64,000 nucleotides of DNA. Origin: Flavilitoribacter sp020436695 (GTDB lineage: Bacteria; Bacteroidota; Bacteroidia; Chitinophagales; Saprospiraceae). Shown piece after piece: positions 10,301 to 19,068 of the stretch. The notes under the pieces were generated by a model that was given only the letters and a program-made list of their open reading frames with translations, made no database searches and was not told where the DNA came from. A program made the position numbers and the translations under genes. The stretch lies in the NCBI GenBank assembly GCA_041392665.1, contig JAWKLQ010000035.1:33706-97705 (forward strand), read 5' to 3'. Numbering within the stretch: position 1 is the stretch's first letter; each line of letters begins with the position of its first letter.

Positions 10301-11090
10301 TTTGGAGTGGAAGAGCCCGGATGAGATCGGACAATTGATCGCCGAATACAACCTGATGATCGAGAAGCTGGAAGACAGTACGCAGAAACTGCGCCAGTCG
10401 GAACGGGAAGGTGCCTGGCGGGAAATGGCCAAACAGGTGGCGCACGAGATCAAGAACCCGCTCACCCCCATGAAGCTGAATATACAGCATCTTTTGCGGG
10501 TGCAGCAACAGGATCCGGAGCGCGCCAGTGCCATGATCTCGGAAGTCGCCCAAAGTATCATCCAGCAGATCGACGGCCTGTCGCGGATTGCCGGAGAGTT
10601 CTCCAATTTTGCCAAGATGCCCCAGGCCGAGAATGAAGTGGTCGATCTGAATAAACTGGTAGCATCAGTTTTCAATCTCTACGCCAAGGGCGACCACGGT
10701 GCTACGACGCTCCAACTGGAACTGCCCGAGGCTCAGTTGCAGGTCTTCGTCGACCCCACTCAGCTCATGCGGGTGATCAATAATCTGGTCAAGAATGCGC
10801 TGCAGGCTATTCCCGATCAACAGGAAGGACAGGTCGCCATTCGCCTGCAATACACCTCTGACAAGACCATCCTTAGTGTGGCTGATAACGGTTCCGGCAT
10901 ACCGGAAGCCCTGCGGGAAAAGGTGTTTTATCCCAACTTTACCACCAAAAACTCCGGCATGGGGCTTGGGCTGGCCATGTCCAGAAGCATCGTCAATGCC
11001 GCCGGCGGGCGCATCTATTTTGAGACGGCAGAAGAAAAGGGAACTACTTTTTTTGTGGAGTTGCCTTTAATTGACAACAAAGTAGAATAG
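7353..11090 (+). CDS. Large multi-spanning sensor histidine kinase (NtrY-like)
   Basis: 1245 residues. The start is TTG at 7353: an in-frame TAA lies at 7347 and no early ATG exists. Order: TM helix near 8-26 and an extracytoplasmic segment; about eight helices between ~217 and 485; a second periplasmic region (~490-720); helices near 724-745 and 775-795; another sensor stretch; a helix near 940-960 leading to a HAMP (~960-1015). HisKA has AHEIKNPLTPMKLN with phospho-acceptor His near 1031, and the ATPase has NNLVKNALQAI, DNGSGIP and GMGLGLAM. HEIKNPLTP is typical of NtrY-type kinases. No response regulator is adjacent, so it is an orphan here. Its signal is unknown; the two sensor regions and many helices are unusual. 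Confidence 0.9.
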   Translation: MKNAGKIYRWLLLSGLLAVIGWLANQRSHSPQLLDRYAHQLNRYYQEQEQKVTPTLSDSLFWQRIYQAGQRTYPLPTEAETNFLREWADASVVWILYDRVEAVFWTDNTLVIPKTVLSRLYSGSQTETVQLNSGYYVLKSRQLETSSGPVLVVGAIPIKYAYTLGGSQLDQSFAPGLTSLPDNLIIDATQGEAQVSDPQGEVLFYLSRGPDMFDVRWYLISLAGILLAFLFFTLWINQQANYLARKYHPWLGAGLIIAAVTTINIWYNLQKDTAFFTRLSLFHDTSTTIVFRQSLGEFFFTSLALLWLMVFFHREFRIPLKPQLRAPWPAVFTTAAYWLSIISLLLVILLFQNLVLGSGLIFDFEYIFGLDIQTLAALISGLIILLATFLFNHRLLQATSRLGTPMTARLVAAAIALILAIPVLFLLNLQLPVLTALAMAVVYVIGLDYTLDRPSISLTFAVLWLLFFAVSVSMVIYSIRQKADRETQKEYIKALAEPRDQVLEEAVGRLRDRLEGDTTIWKILEEKDSFPLPLRALYPLLQTYFSSDPYLFQHYEFELFALDSAGTTPLIQGQRPVESMRLLDARRQAMPTSVEKLSYWPHPYSEEYTYLFDLSPPQEDLYFLMAIRYRTQKEQRVYGDLLENIPYKRLPRIAAYDYAIYGGLRPLKQEGNPPSDLRIPFSELPVGVFYPNNTEERRTVWYRSEKDFTVVLSRQKIDLLQALSLFSFLFSLLVLMVILLSVINYYLQALPDTLEFSSLKRASLRNRIQRAILLLILGSFILVGFVTAAFFRRNALRAGSEQLNEKAKAVLADLQRNIGAQEANINGLRFLEPLIDPIADIHNMDINVYDLHGQLRLTSAGYLFRQGMTAPLMDPIALHVLRSPTRNTYRSRQRIGQLLYQSAYVPIRDDNSEIIAYLELPYFANDRELRNDLQSFLSALLNVYVFLLLLAGAIALFVAESITQPISKIGQKLSQFRLGHNEPLEWKSPDEIGQLIAEYNLMIEKLEDSTQKLRQSEREGAWREMAKQVAHEIKNPLTPMKLNIQHLLRVQQQDPERASAMISEVAQSIIQQIDGLSRIAGEFSNFAKMPQAENEVVDLNKLVASVFNLYAKGDHGATTLQLELPEAQLQVFVDPTQLMRVINNLVKNALQAIPDQQEGQVAIRLQYTSDKTILSVADNGSGIPEALREKVFYPNFTTKNSGMGLGLAMSRSIVNAAGGRIYFETAEEKGTTFFVELPLIDNKVE

Positions 11091-11141
11091 TGATTGTTAG
11101 AGTCGTAGTTTTGAGAATAAAGACAAAAGGACTAACGACTT

Positions 11142-11621
11142 ATGACTACCTTACTATATATCGGCATTACACTCATCACGGTACTTTTCATGGAATTCGT
11201 GGCCTGGATCGCGCACAAATATCTCATGCACGGCTCGCTGTGGATCTGGCACGAAGACCACCACAAACCACACCATGAGAAGGACGGCTTTTTTGAAAAA
11301 AATGACCTGTTCTTTTTAGTGTTTGCCATTCCGAGTATGGCCAGTTATATCATCGGATCGGTCACGCCGCATTTCTGGGTGTTTTTCATCGGTGTCGGTA
11401 TATCTATCTACGGACTCATCTATTTTCTCATCCACGATGTATACATTCACCAGCGCTTCAAGTGGTTCCGCCAGTTGGACAGCAAATATTCCCGCGCTAT
11501 TCTGCGTGCACATGGTGCTCATCACGCCAAACGGGAAAAGGAGGACGGCGAATCTTTCGGCTTACTGATCGTCCATCCGAAGTATTTCAAGAAGCGGAGT
11601 GAGTGGAAGACGGAGGTGTGA
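11142..11621 (+). CDS. crtZ: Beta-carotene hydroxylase (CrtZ-like)
   Basis: 159 residues, a membrane di-iron hydroxylase of the fatty-acid hydroxylase/CrtZ family. The histidine boxes are in the expected order: HKYLMHG (~25-31), HEDHHKPHH (~37-45), HDVYIHQ (~101-107) and HGAHHAKR (~127-134). Hydrophobic helices lie near 4-22, 52-70 and 78-98. The length agrees with bacterial CrtZ, which hydroxylates beta-carotene rings to give zeaxanthin. No other carotenoid gene is nearby. It starts 51 bases after the kinase gene; the gap holds words of the AGTCGT/ACGACTT type. Confidence 0.88.
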   Translation: MTTLLYIGITLITVLFMEFVAWIAHKYLMHGSLWIWHEDHHKPHHEKDGFFEKNDLFFLVFAIPSMASYIIGSVTPHFWVFFIGVGISIYGLIYFLIHDVYIHQRFKWFRQLDSKYSRAILRAHGAHHAKREKEDGESFGLLIVHPKYFKKRSEWKTEV

Positions 11622-11638
11622 TCTACCGACCTGTTCCT

Positions 11639-12367
11639 TTATCCATCCTGCTCCTTCTCTAGCAAAGCAAGGGCCTGTTGCAGTGATCGATGAATGTTCT
11701 TAAAGATAAAAAAAACGTCTTGCCGGGAGTCAATCACCTCGACCAGTGCGTTTCTGAACTGTTTATCACCGCATATTTCAGGTATTTGATAATCAACGAT
11801 CAACTTATTTTCCGGATCATAGGAAAAAGATACTCGTTCATTGATGATTGCACTTGCTCTGCCTAATTCTTCCCTAAAATAAGAGACATTAAGATTACCA
11901 CCTTCCACCCAGTTGAACATTTTTGAAATGACATCTTTCAGTTCCGTATTTTTCAGGCGGGCGAAAGCTCCACTGGAAACCATTTCATCGTAGGTGCTCC
12001 TATTTTGCAGGAAATTCCCTAATACCTGATGGGTCAGCAAGGTTTGCCGAAAGGCCGTCTCCAGTCCTTCTTTTTCACCGCAGCTTTCAAGGTAATCCAA
12101 TGCCTGATGTGCGCCGTTGATCGATGCTACGATTTCTTTTTCCCTTTGGTAAAAAACCATCATATCGGAAATATCTTCCGAAAGGCGGTTTAAGTAGACC
12201 GCTTCACTTCGAGTTTGCTTCTTATTCTCATTCCAGTTATTCACCTGCAAGGCCAGCAGTATACCTACTACCACCAGTAAGATCTCACCAGCAGCATAAA
12301 TGGCATATTTCCGCAATTGACCTCCATCCAGCAATTGCCTTCGTATTTTTCTGAAGAGTTTTAGCAT
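11639..12367 (-). CDS. DUF6090 family membrane protein
   Basis: 242 residues. MLKLFRKIRRQLLDGGQLRKYAIYAAGEILLVVVGILLALQVNNWNE is the typical beginning of the Bacteroidota DUF6090 family: a basic N-terminus, one membrane helix at about 24-44, then N-N-W-N-E. The rest (LNRLSEDISDM, ESCGEKEGLETAFRQTLLTHQVL, QDVFFIFKNIHRSLQQAL) looks like a soluble, largely helical domain. Function is unknown. It is convergent with crtZ, only 17 bases apart. Confidence 0.82.
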   Translation of the reverse strand: MLKLFRKIRRQLLDGGQLRKYAIYAAGEILLVVVGILLALQVNNWNENKKQTRSEAVYLNRLSEDISDMMVFYQREKEIVASINGAHQALDYLESCGEKEGLETAFRQTLLTHQVLGNFLQNRSTYDEMVSSGAFARLKNTELKDVISKMFNWVEGGNLNVSYFREELGRASAIINERVSFSYDPENKLIVDYQIPEICGDKQFRNALVEVIDSRQDVFFIFKNIHRSLQQALALLEKEQDG

Positions 12368-12593
12368 GTGTTTATCAGTTGGTTACTTTCAATTTGACGG
12401 ATAGTCAAAAAAGTTGGGCGTTTTTTCTACTGACGCAGAAGATTTAATGATGAACAGCACACTTGCAAATCATACATTCGATACATCTTGTAAGAAAAAG
12501 ACCGGTCTGAGCCAAGATTTGCGGGCTTTTGCTCAATATGCCCGTTTCCACCAGTTTGAACGCTTATCTCATCTGTAATGATAAGAAATATCT

Positions 12594-13424
12594 ATGATCA
12601 TGAGGAATTGGTTACTATGCCCGCTGTGGAGTGTTTACCTGCTATTGTTAATAGCCTGTAATGATAATCCCTTGTTGCCATGTGAAGAAGCAATTGTCGA
12701 TGATACTACAGTTTATCCGGTCTTCTTGCACGATCTCTTCCCTTACCATCCGATGATCTACCGGGGTAAGACCTACATCTCTCAGATAGATGAGATCATC
12801 GCCGGTAGAAGGTTCAACCAACAGCGGCCTGATCTTTCCTTTAATTTCAAAAGCTGTGAAGAGGCTCAAAATGCAGCTGAACAGGATTTTCGCGACGGCA
12901 GCCCGGCCTTGATCCAGTTTAACGGAATAACCGGAAAAAGCTCATCGGAATATGAGACTTATTTCAAAGTATTGGGTGTACATATTGAAAACACCGGCTG
13001 TCTTATTTATAATTACGATACCTGTTACAATAAAAGGGCCTGGGCCTTGATCGAAGAATATTTTGGTGGGAATGTATCTCAGCGTTTAAAGTTGCTGGAA
13101 TTGCAATATCGCTACCTGGCCATTGATCCCGAAAAAGAACAAACCGTTAAAGTAGATCAAATGCCGGTACCTCTAGTCACCGATAGTTTAGCGATCTATC
13201 ACTCGGATACGATCAGGTGCCGGCAAGCGGTAACCTTACTCGGGAGGTACTTGGTGCAGATCGACAAAGCAGGTAACGCCAGGATACTGGATTATCTGGA
13301 AGGTTCACTCGATTGTGATTGTGACGCTAAAATGCGAACCTATTTCGAGTCGCTCTCATGGACACCGGCTATTATCGGTACGGATAGCATTGATGCTATT
13401 GTGGCGTTTCAGTTTATTGGGTGA
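12594..13424 (+). CDS. Hypothetical lipoprotein
   Basis: 276 residues. The N-terminus RNWLLCPLWSVYLLLLIACN is a lipoprotein signal with the lipobox LIAC. ATG 12594 or 12600 can start it. The mature protein is rich in Cys (CEEAIVDD, KSCEEAQN, TGCLIYNYDTCYN, LDCDCDAKM), perhaps disulphide-bonded in the periplasm or at the cell surface. I do not recognise the family. It lies between a DUF6090 protein and a metallopeptidase-like gene, all of unknown role. Confidence 0.6.
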   Translation: MIMRNWLLCPLWSVYLLLLIACNDNPLLPCEEAIVDDTTVYPVFLHDLFPYHPMIYRGKTYISQIDEIIAGRRFNQQRPDLSFNFKSCEEAQNAAEQDFRDGSPALIQFNGITGKSSSEYETYFKVLGVHIENTGCLIYNYDTCYNKRAWALIEEYFGGNVSQRLKLLELQYRYLAIDPEKEQTVKVDQMPVPLVTDSLAIYHSDTIRCRQAVTLLGRYLVQIDKAGNARILDYLEGSLDCDCDAKMRTYFESLSWTPAIIGTDSIDAIVAFQFIG

Positions 13425-13528
13425 GATTGTATGAGTTCCCCTTTCACTTTATATTCGTACCGCTTTCAAAGACGGACAAGAGTCTACTCCACCAATCGCT
13501 TCAATAGGTTTCCGGCAATCAAAAAACA

Positions 13529-14197
13529 ATGAGATCGATAAAAAAAATATTGACATCAATTGCCTTTCTGCTTTTGGCATTTCTGATATATCATCTTCTA
13601 TTTGGTCGATTAGTCGTGGTATCAATATTTGTACCTGGATTTAAAACCTATCATTCAGCATTGGCTACCATCTATTACCATCCCGATGATGACATTTCGG
13701 ATTTGAAAAATATCGACAGCCTTATCCGGGAAACTGAACACATCCACACCTATTTAAAACACGAATTATCTCATTTACTGCTTTACCAAAACATGTCTTT
13801 AAAAAAAGTGATAAGCTATCCACAATGGTTTATAGAAGGTGTAGCAGTATATAGCTCAAATCAATTTGGACTTGACGGCTATCCGAGCATAGCAGAAACC
13901 TACAAAAAAATAAACGAGGGCAATTTTGTCCAGCCAGAAGATTGGGGATCGGTTTTTTCTTCAAAAGGAGCCTCGGTTAAGAACTGTAGTGTGCCGCAGA
14001 AATACAAATTCATCTACGCTGAATTTGGTTGTATCATCAATGACCTAGTAGCAACTTACGGTAGGGATAATTTTCTGAAATTCATGAAACAGTCGCTGAA
14101 TCAGAATGATTTTTATGCGCTGTTTTACCAAACTTATGGGAAAGGATTCTCCGAATATAAAGATGAATTCAAAACAAGAATTAATAAAGTATTTTGA
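13529..14197 (+). CDS. Membrane-anchored HExxH metallopeptidase-like protein
   Basis: 222 residues. An N-terminal helix (KILTSIAFLLLAFLIYHLLFG) anchors or exports the protein. HTYLKHELSHLLLYQ (~residues 74-88) carries an HExxH zinc motif. The downstream WFIEGVAVYSS supplies a Glu in the context seen in gluzincin peptidase MA-like families, where WxxEG is the third ligand region. A YAEFGCIINDLVATYG helix and LKFMKQ follow. A periplasmic or surface protease is likely, substrate unknown. AT content is higher than in neighbours. No partner gene is evident; the lipoprotein upstream ends 104 bases before. Confidence 0.62.
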   Translation: MRSIKKILTSIAFLLLAFLIYHLLFGRLVVVSIFVPGFKTYHSALATIYYHPDDDISDLKNIDSLIRETEHIHTYLKHELSHLLLYQNMSLKKVISYPQWFIEGVAVYSSNQFGLDGYPSIAETYKKINEGNFVQPEDWGSVFSSKGASVKNCSVPQKYKFIYAEFGCIINDLVATYGRDNFLKFMKQSLNQNDFYALFYQTYGKGFSEYKDEFKTRINKVF

Positions 14198-14417
14198 GCG
14201 GGAACCAATTTTCAGGCAATACCATAAGATGCCCCACACACTGTACATCATCCTCGATCAGACATCTTGTCGCTGCCCTACTCAAAACCCAAATCCCTGT
14301 TCCTCATCTGCTTTGGTATAGGCGCTATTTTACCATCCCAAATCAAAAAATATTAATACCGGCCGCTTAAACCTTGATGGTAATCCATAGTCAAATATTA
14401 AAGTAAATCATCACCCT

Positions 14418-16268
14418 ATGCTGCCCAAAATTTTGCTTTTTATCTGCTCTATTCTTTTTCCGGTATTTTCGGTAACTGCCCAGACCGTCTCCACTCAATA
14501 CGGCCCGGTGACGGGACAAATGAACGGGAATCTTTACGAATTCCTTGGCATACCCTATGCTGCCCCGCCCGTGGGCACACTACGGTGGAAGCCGACCATT
14601 CCTCCGGAAAGCTGGACCGGGCCAATCACTGCGCACCAATTCCCTCCCAAGTGTCCTCAAAAGAATTTCGATCAGGGTGACACTACCGGTGTCGTGGAAG
14701 GGGAAGAAGATTGTCTTTATCTGAACGTATGGAGTCCCGACATCTCGGCCAATCTTCCAGTCATGGTATTTATTCACGGAGGCGGCAATCAGGCTGGCAG
14801 TACAAGCGAGATAGCCGGCGGAACAGAGATCTATTATGGGAAAAATATGGCCGAACGCGGTAATGTCGTTCTCGTCACTATCCAATACCGGCTGGGCCCA
14901 TTGGGCTATTTGGTGCATCCGGGGCTGGAAGTTGAAAACAGCGATGAGGTGGCTGGGAATTACGGCGTGATGGACCAGATCTTTGCCTTGCAGTGGGTGC
15001 AGGACAATATTTCCGGTTTTGGCGGCGATCCGGACAACGTAACCATTTTCGGCGAAAGCGGCGGCGGGGTGAATGTGGGTAATCTCTTAACCACCCAAAT
15101 GGCAGCGGGGCTGTTCCACAAAGCCATCATTGAAAGTGCATTACCGGGCGTGGAGCCTTATGACACGACGAAGGCAAAAGGGATCACATTTGTGGACGGC
15201 TTCACCCAAACCGGTACCGATGCGGAAAAAATAACATATATGCGGTCACTGAGTGCCGACAGTTTAGTGAGTGGACTCGAACACCCCATACAGGGCGGCA
15301 TTGTTCAGCAGCATTGGCGGCCTACCCTCGATCATCGTATTTTCCAGGATTTTCCCGAGGCGATGTTTCAAACCGGTAACTTCAATAAAGTACCCCTGAT
15401 GCTGGGCTCCAATTCGGACGAGATGAGCCTGTCTGCTCCGCAAACCGTTTATCCCTTTATGGTAACGGCACTGGTAAATACGGCCATACCACCGCAATAT
15501 CGATCACAGGCTTTGGCGCTCTATCCACCCGGCGCGACTAATGAAGAAGCCCGGCAATCATTTGTAGCCATACTGACCGATGCCCAGTTTACCAATTCCA
15601 TCCGCAGGACGGCCCGGTGTATCAGCAAGAACCAAACAGAACCAGTGTGGCGATATTTCTTTACGCATACGCACAATCCCAACATCCCTACAATCGGTGA
15701 ATTGGGGGCTTATCACGGAATCGAGTTGTTCTATGTGTTCAATACATGGGAGAATTCACCCTTGGCCGTAGGCTCCTGGTATACCGATGCAGATGAACAA
15801 GTCGAAGATTTTTGCCTCCGCTATTGGACGAATTTTGCACGAAGCGGAGACCCAAACGGCAGTGGCTTGCCCAACTGGCCGTCATACGATGCTGCCACGG
15901 ATTGCTATCTCAAAATCAATGAGACGCCCGACGGTACCCAGTGTGGTTTGCGGACAACGGAATGTGATTTCTGGGATGAGGTGAGTGCATATGCCGGGTG
16001 CACAAGTACTACCGCTGTTTCTAAAATGGCTGTTGAGCAGAATGGGGTATATTTCTACCCCAATCCCACAACGGGCAAATTCAAGATTCACCATGATCTC
16101 AGGTGGTTTGCAATGGAAGTGGCGGTATTCACTGTTTCAGGAAAACTGATCTTTCATGCCAAGAACCCACCAGAAATAGACCTCACTTCCTTTCCGCCCG
16201 GAACTTATTTTGTCAAAGTTGAAGCTTCTGGAAACACACTATTCGGTAAAATCGTTAAATCGAATTAA
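14418..16268 (+). CDS. Secreted type-B carboxylesterase with T9SS sorting domain
   Basis: 616 residues. Signal peptide (ILLFICSILFPVFSVTAQ), then a type-B carboxylesterase: LGIPYAAPPVGTLRWK, EDCLYLNVWSP, the oxyanion segment FIHGGGNQAGS, and GNYGVMDQIFALQWVQ. The nucleophile elbow is FGESGGG, where most relatives have GESAGG. Likely remaining catalytic residues are acidic in SNSDEMS and His in AYHGIELFY. From about residue 540 a Por-secretion-type tail (VYFYPNPTTGKFKI, FPPGTYFVKVEA, GKIVKSN) marks export by the type IX system. It should hydrolyse esters outside the cell or on the surface; substrate unknown. It is a single gene, with no operon partner in frame. Confidence 0.9.
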   Translation: MLPKILLFICSILFPVFSVTAQTVSTQYGPVTGQMNGNLYEFLGIPYAAPPVGTLRWKPTIPPESWTGPITAHQFPPKCPQKNFDQGDTTGVVEGEEDCLYLNVWSPDISANLPVMVFIHGGGNQAGSTSEIAGGTEIYYGKNMAERGNVVLVTIQYRLGPLGYLVHPGLEVENSDEVAGNYGVMDQIFALQWVQDNISGFGGDPDNVTIFGESGGGVNVGNLLTTQMAAGLFHKAIIESALPGVEPYDTTKAKGITFVDGFTQTGTDAEKITYMRSLSADSLVSGLEHPIQGGIVQQHWRPTLDHRIFQDFPEAMFQTGNFNKVPLMLGSNSDEMSLSAPQTVYPFMVTALVNTAIPPQYRSQALALYPPGATNEEARQSFVAILTDAQFTNSIRRTARCISKNQTEPVWRYFFTHTHNPNIPTIGELGAYHGIELFYVFNTWENSPLAVGSWYTDADEQVEDFCLRYWTNFARSGDPNGSGLPNWPSYDAATDCYLKINETPDGTQCGLRTTECDFWDEVSAYAGCTSTTAVSKMAVEQNGVYFYPNPTTGKFKIHHDLRWFAMEVAVFTVSGKLIFHAKNPPEIDLTSFPPGTYFVKVEASGNTLFGKIVKSN

Positions 16269-16339
16269 ATTTAAAGTGAGGCTTGGTTTGGTTGGATAGC
16301 AAGATCAAGAAAAGGTACGCTGATAACTGATATATGTGT

Positions 16340-16768
16340 TCATATTCGCGTCCAGGTTTTTGTTCTTGAAAGCCAGCCTTTTTTTAGCGTAATATATAGT
16401 TCTTCTCCCTCATCACTGACCCTGATTTTGCAGGCTACATAGTCATCTATTTGGGCAAAATAGATCGTACCATTCACCCATTCCCCATTTTCGTATTCCA
16501 GGTTGGAGATAATCTCTTTTCCCAGGATCTCATCTGGCTGTGGGGCAGTTGCGTTTTTTCTTAGCTTGGATTCAGGAAGCTGATCCAGGTTGAGTTCATT
16601 GGCCAACCAGACCACTTTGCCGAAATATTTATCATCTCGTTTAAATATTTCAATGCGGGCATTTTCCATCGCGTTCAGCCAGGTGCCTAGTATTTTTCCC
16701 TGATCATTTTGACCATTTAAGGAAACTCCAAAAAGTAAAGCACCAATAATCAGAATCAATTGCTTCAT
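16340..16768 (-). CDS. DUF2147 family exported protein
   Basis: 142 residues from ATG 16768 (MKQLILIIGALLFGVSLNGQ, signal peptide); an earlier in-frame codon at 16795 adds nine poor residues. ILGTWLNAMENARIEIFKRDDKYFGKVVWL is the opening beta strand block of DUF2147. The tail YITLKKGWLSRTKTWTRI is also typical. These small periplasmic proteins have a lipocalin-like look and unknown function; some relatives are named for growth or stress. It is convergent with the carboxylesterase gene, 71 bases apart. Confidence 0.82.
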   Translation of the reverse strand: MKQLILIIGALLFGVSLNGQNDQGKILGTWLNAMENARIEIFKRDDKYFGKVVWLANELNLDQLPESKLRKNATAPQPDEILGKEIISNLEYENGEWVNGTIYFAQIDDYVACKIRVSDEGEELYITLKKGWLSRTKTWTRI

Positions 16769-16994
16769 TATAGTATTTTTTAGTAAGACTGTCAATGCGC
16801 TTTTGCACAGGAGGGTGCGAAAAAAAGCTCGTCCTGATTCAGCAAATGACTGAATTTCAAGTTTTTAATCACCATCTATGGGCGCCTTCGTTGATCACAA
16901 TATTATTCTGGTTATCCAGGCTGGGCAATTTCATTCAACCATCGGTAGGGATTTTTCAATGTATGGAATGTTTGTTTAAAAGATTCCCAGTTAG

Positions 16995-17675
16995 ATGCCG
17001 GCACGCCCGGTCTCTACTGGAAGGCATCCAGATCCTAAAACCCGTCCCAAAAAAACAAAAGGAAATCGTAACTTAGACCGCTTAAAAGCTACTACCTTGG
17101 AAAACAAGTTTTTCGATAATATTGCCGAATTATTCAATACCCAGCAGTTTCCGGAAGCCGATACGCTGGATGAGTATTTGGATAAGGTGATCCCTATTAT
17201 TAAGGAAAACAGCGATGACCTGCGGGAAGAAGGTGTGTACACGAATAAGCCCTGGGTAGAAGTGCGGGATGATGAAAATTTCCACGAGCTGGTTTTTCAC
17301 TTTTTTAGTCCGCAACCGCAGGAAGAAGAAGACCGGGAATATCTGAAAACCGTCGATGGGGAAGTAGAACAGGGCAAATGGCGCTACGTGGGTAACAAAC
17401 TCTTTATCGGTGATGAGGATTACGACAAGACCAAGGTATACGAGCTCGCTTTTATGGACAGTGAGTTCATGATCCTGAAATTACTGGCCAATCCCAAAAA
17501 GTTTGCCCTGGAAGATACGCCCAAATATTTCGTGCTGTCGATTGAAAAACTGGGAAGAAAGCTGGAATGGCTGGATCTGGTAAAACACCTCTTTGAAAAA
17601 TACCAAAGCAACAACCTCACCTATTACCTCATTGCCATCTTCATTGCGCTGATCGCTCTGATGCTGTTGAGTTAA
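16995..17675 (+). CDS. Hypothetical C-tail-anchored protein
   Basis: 226 residues. The N-terminus is Pro/Lys/Thr-rich and probably disordered (MPARPVSTGRHPDPKTRPKK). A charged domain of about 150 residues follows (LENKFFDNIAELFN, PWVEVRDDENFHELVFHFF, VDGEVEQGKWRYVGNKLFIG, ELAFMDSEFMILKLL). The C-terminus is a single membrane helix (YYLIAIFIALIALMLLS), so most of the protein faces the cytoplasm. I do not recognise the family. The start is uncertain; GNRNLDRLK onward is the convincingly coding part. It converges with the PLP enzyme gene. Confidence 0.6.
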   Translation: MPARPVSTGRHPDPKTRPKKTKGNRNLDRLKATTLENKFFDNIAELFNTQQFPEADTLDEYLDKVIPIIKENSDDLREEGVYTNKPWVEVRDDENFHELVFHFFSPQPQEEEDREYLKTVDGEVEQGKWRYVGNKLFIGDEDYDKTKVYELAFMDSEFMILKLLANPKKFALEDTPKYFVLSIEKLGRKLEWLDLVKHLFEKYQSNNLTYYLIAIFIALIALMLLS

Positions 17676-17725
17676 GTGGACTTTCCAGTTTGCCGTCGTT
17701 GGAATTTTACGTAGACCATTCGCAG

Positions 17726-18892
17726 CTATCCCCGCCACCCATTCAACAACTCCGCCAGTCGCAGCATCTCCTCATCCGTATTGTAAAAATGTGGAGCAAC
17801 GCGGATGAGCCGTCCCCTGCCTGAACATGTGATCCCTGCTTCCTTTAGCATGTCCAAAACGATCTTTTCCTGTTCGCAATACAAAGTGAGGATACCCGAG
17901 CGATGGGCGGCGTCAAATAGCAGCGGCGTTAATATAGGATTGTTCAGCGCACCGAGAAAAACGTCCTGCAAGCGGATGGCCTCCCGAAAGATAGCTTCGG
18001 AGCCGTAGTGAACGTGCAGATCTTTCAGGCAGGTGGTCAGAGCAGCTACCAACTGAATGGGAGAGGTGCTGTACTCGAAGCGGCGGGCAGTAGGAGTGGG
18101 TGCCCAGGAGAGATCGAGAAAATCGTAGGTTTGCAGCATGGTCTCCACTCCGATCTGCGTAATGGCGATCTTATCCCGGAAATCGGGACGAGTGTAGAAG
18201 ATACCGGCTCCAACCGGCCCCAGCAGCCACTTCCATCCAGCCGAAGCAACTGCCGCGACGTTCCAGTTTTCGGGGTAGAGCGGCATACATCCCATACTCT
18301 GTGCGGCATCGATCACCAGATCGATATCATATTCCTTGCAGATCTCGCCCAGGCGCTGCAGGTTGGCCGCATAACCGCTGGTGAATTGCACATGGCTCAA
18401 CGCAATAACGCGGGTTTTCGGGCTGATCAGTTCCAGCAATTCCCGCTCTGACCATTTGCCGATCACCTCCTGTGGGATATCGCCCGCAGCCGGAATATTG
18501 GATAAAAATTTCACAGTAACGCCCCGGCGCTCCTGCAATATCCACGGATAATAGTTGGCTGGATATTCCTGCACAAAGGTAATCACCTCATCACCGGGCT
18601 CAAAGGGATAGCCATTGGCTAACATAGACATGGCCTCCGAGGTATTACGCACGAAGGCCATGTTTTCTGGTTGGGTGCCGAGCAATAAGGCAGCCTGCGC
18701 CCGCAAGCCGTTCATCCATTGCTCATAGACTTCGATCAGACCGCCACCCCCACGCAACTGCTGCTCCCGGATCAGACCAATTGCCTGCTCGGCTGCCGGA
18801 CCATATAAAGGAGAAATGCCGCAATGGGAAAGGAAGATCTGGTCGCTCTTAATTGGGAACAGATCTTCCGATTTGTCAAAAACAACCGACAT
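17726..18892 (-). CDS. Aminotransferase class V-fold PLP enzyme
   Basis: 388 residues from ATG 18892 (MSVVFDK). Class-V fold: LSHCGISPLYGPA near the start, FVRNTSEAMSMLANG for phosphate binding, DLVIDAAQSMGCMPL carrying the PLP-ring Asp, and SAGWKWLLGPVGAG with the Schiff-base Lys. Relatives include cysteine desulfurase-like and isopenicillin-N-epimerase-like enzymes; the reaction cannot be fixed. The suf cysteine desulfurase is a separate gene at 41.7 kb, and the RTGHHC cysteine loop of SufS is absent here, so a desulfurase role is unlikely. Confidence 0.85.
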   Translation of the reverse strand: MSVVFDKSEDLFPIKSDQIFLSHCGISPLYGPAAEQAIGLIREQQLRGGGGLIEVYEQWMNGLRAQAALLLGTQPENMAFVRNTSEAMSMLANGYPFEPGDEVITFVQEYPANYYPWILQERRGVTVKFLSNIPAAGDIPQEVIGKWSERELLELISPKTRVIALSHVQFTSGYAANLQRLGEICKEYDIDLVIDAAQSMGCMPLYPENWNVAAVASAGWKWLLGPVGAGIFYTRPDFRDKIAITQIGVETMLQTYDFLDLSWAPTPTARRFEYSTSPIQLVAALTTCLKDLHVHYGSEAIFREAIRLQDVFLGALNNPILTPLLFDAAHRSGILTLYCEQEKIVLDMLKEAGITCSGRGRLIRVAPHFYNTDEEMLRLAELLNGWRG

Positions 18893-19068
18893 TATCAATA
18901 TGAGTTGCTAGTCAGTCAGTCGTAAGTCAGGCCTACCTTAGTAAAATGAAAAAGCATCGACCGGTTCATGGATAAACGAGGATCTGTTCCAGGTAGCTTC
19001 GACTACTTCCTGGTAATCTTGGCAATTACCACAACGACTATCGACTAATGACTGACGACTCGCCTTAA
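18893..19068. repeat. Intergenic word repeat, AGTCGTAAGTC family
   Basis: The gap between sucD and the PLP gene has CAGTCAGTCGTAAGTCAGG near 18913-18931 and, at its other end (19036-19061), CGACTATCGACTAATGACTG with GACGACTCGCC. These are degenerate copies of one word in opposite orientations. Also present is a pair CCAGGTAGC/CTTCCTGG. The same word occurs near 11.1, 39.3, 43.0 and 55.6 kb. Confidence 0.6.

Noticed and set aside
10115..10675. Long minus-strand open frames inside the histidine kinase gene (also 9999-10553)
   Set aside because: They are antisense shadows of the strongly coding HAMP/HisKA region; no recognisable protein and the plus frame has clear motifs.
16795..17076. 93-residue open frame before the tail-anchored protein
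   Set aside because: Composition is not protein-like and it overlaps the start of a better gene in another frame.
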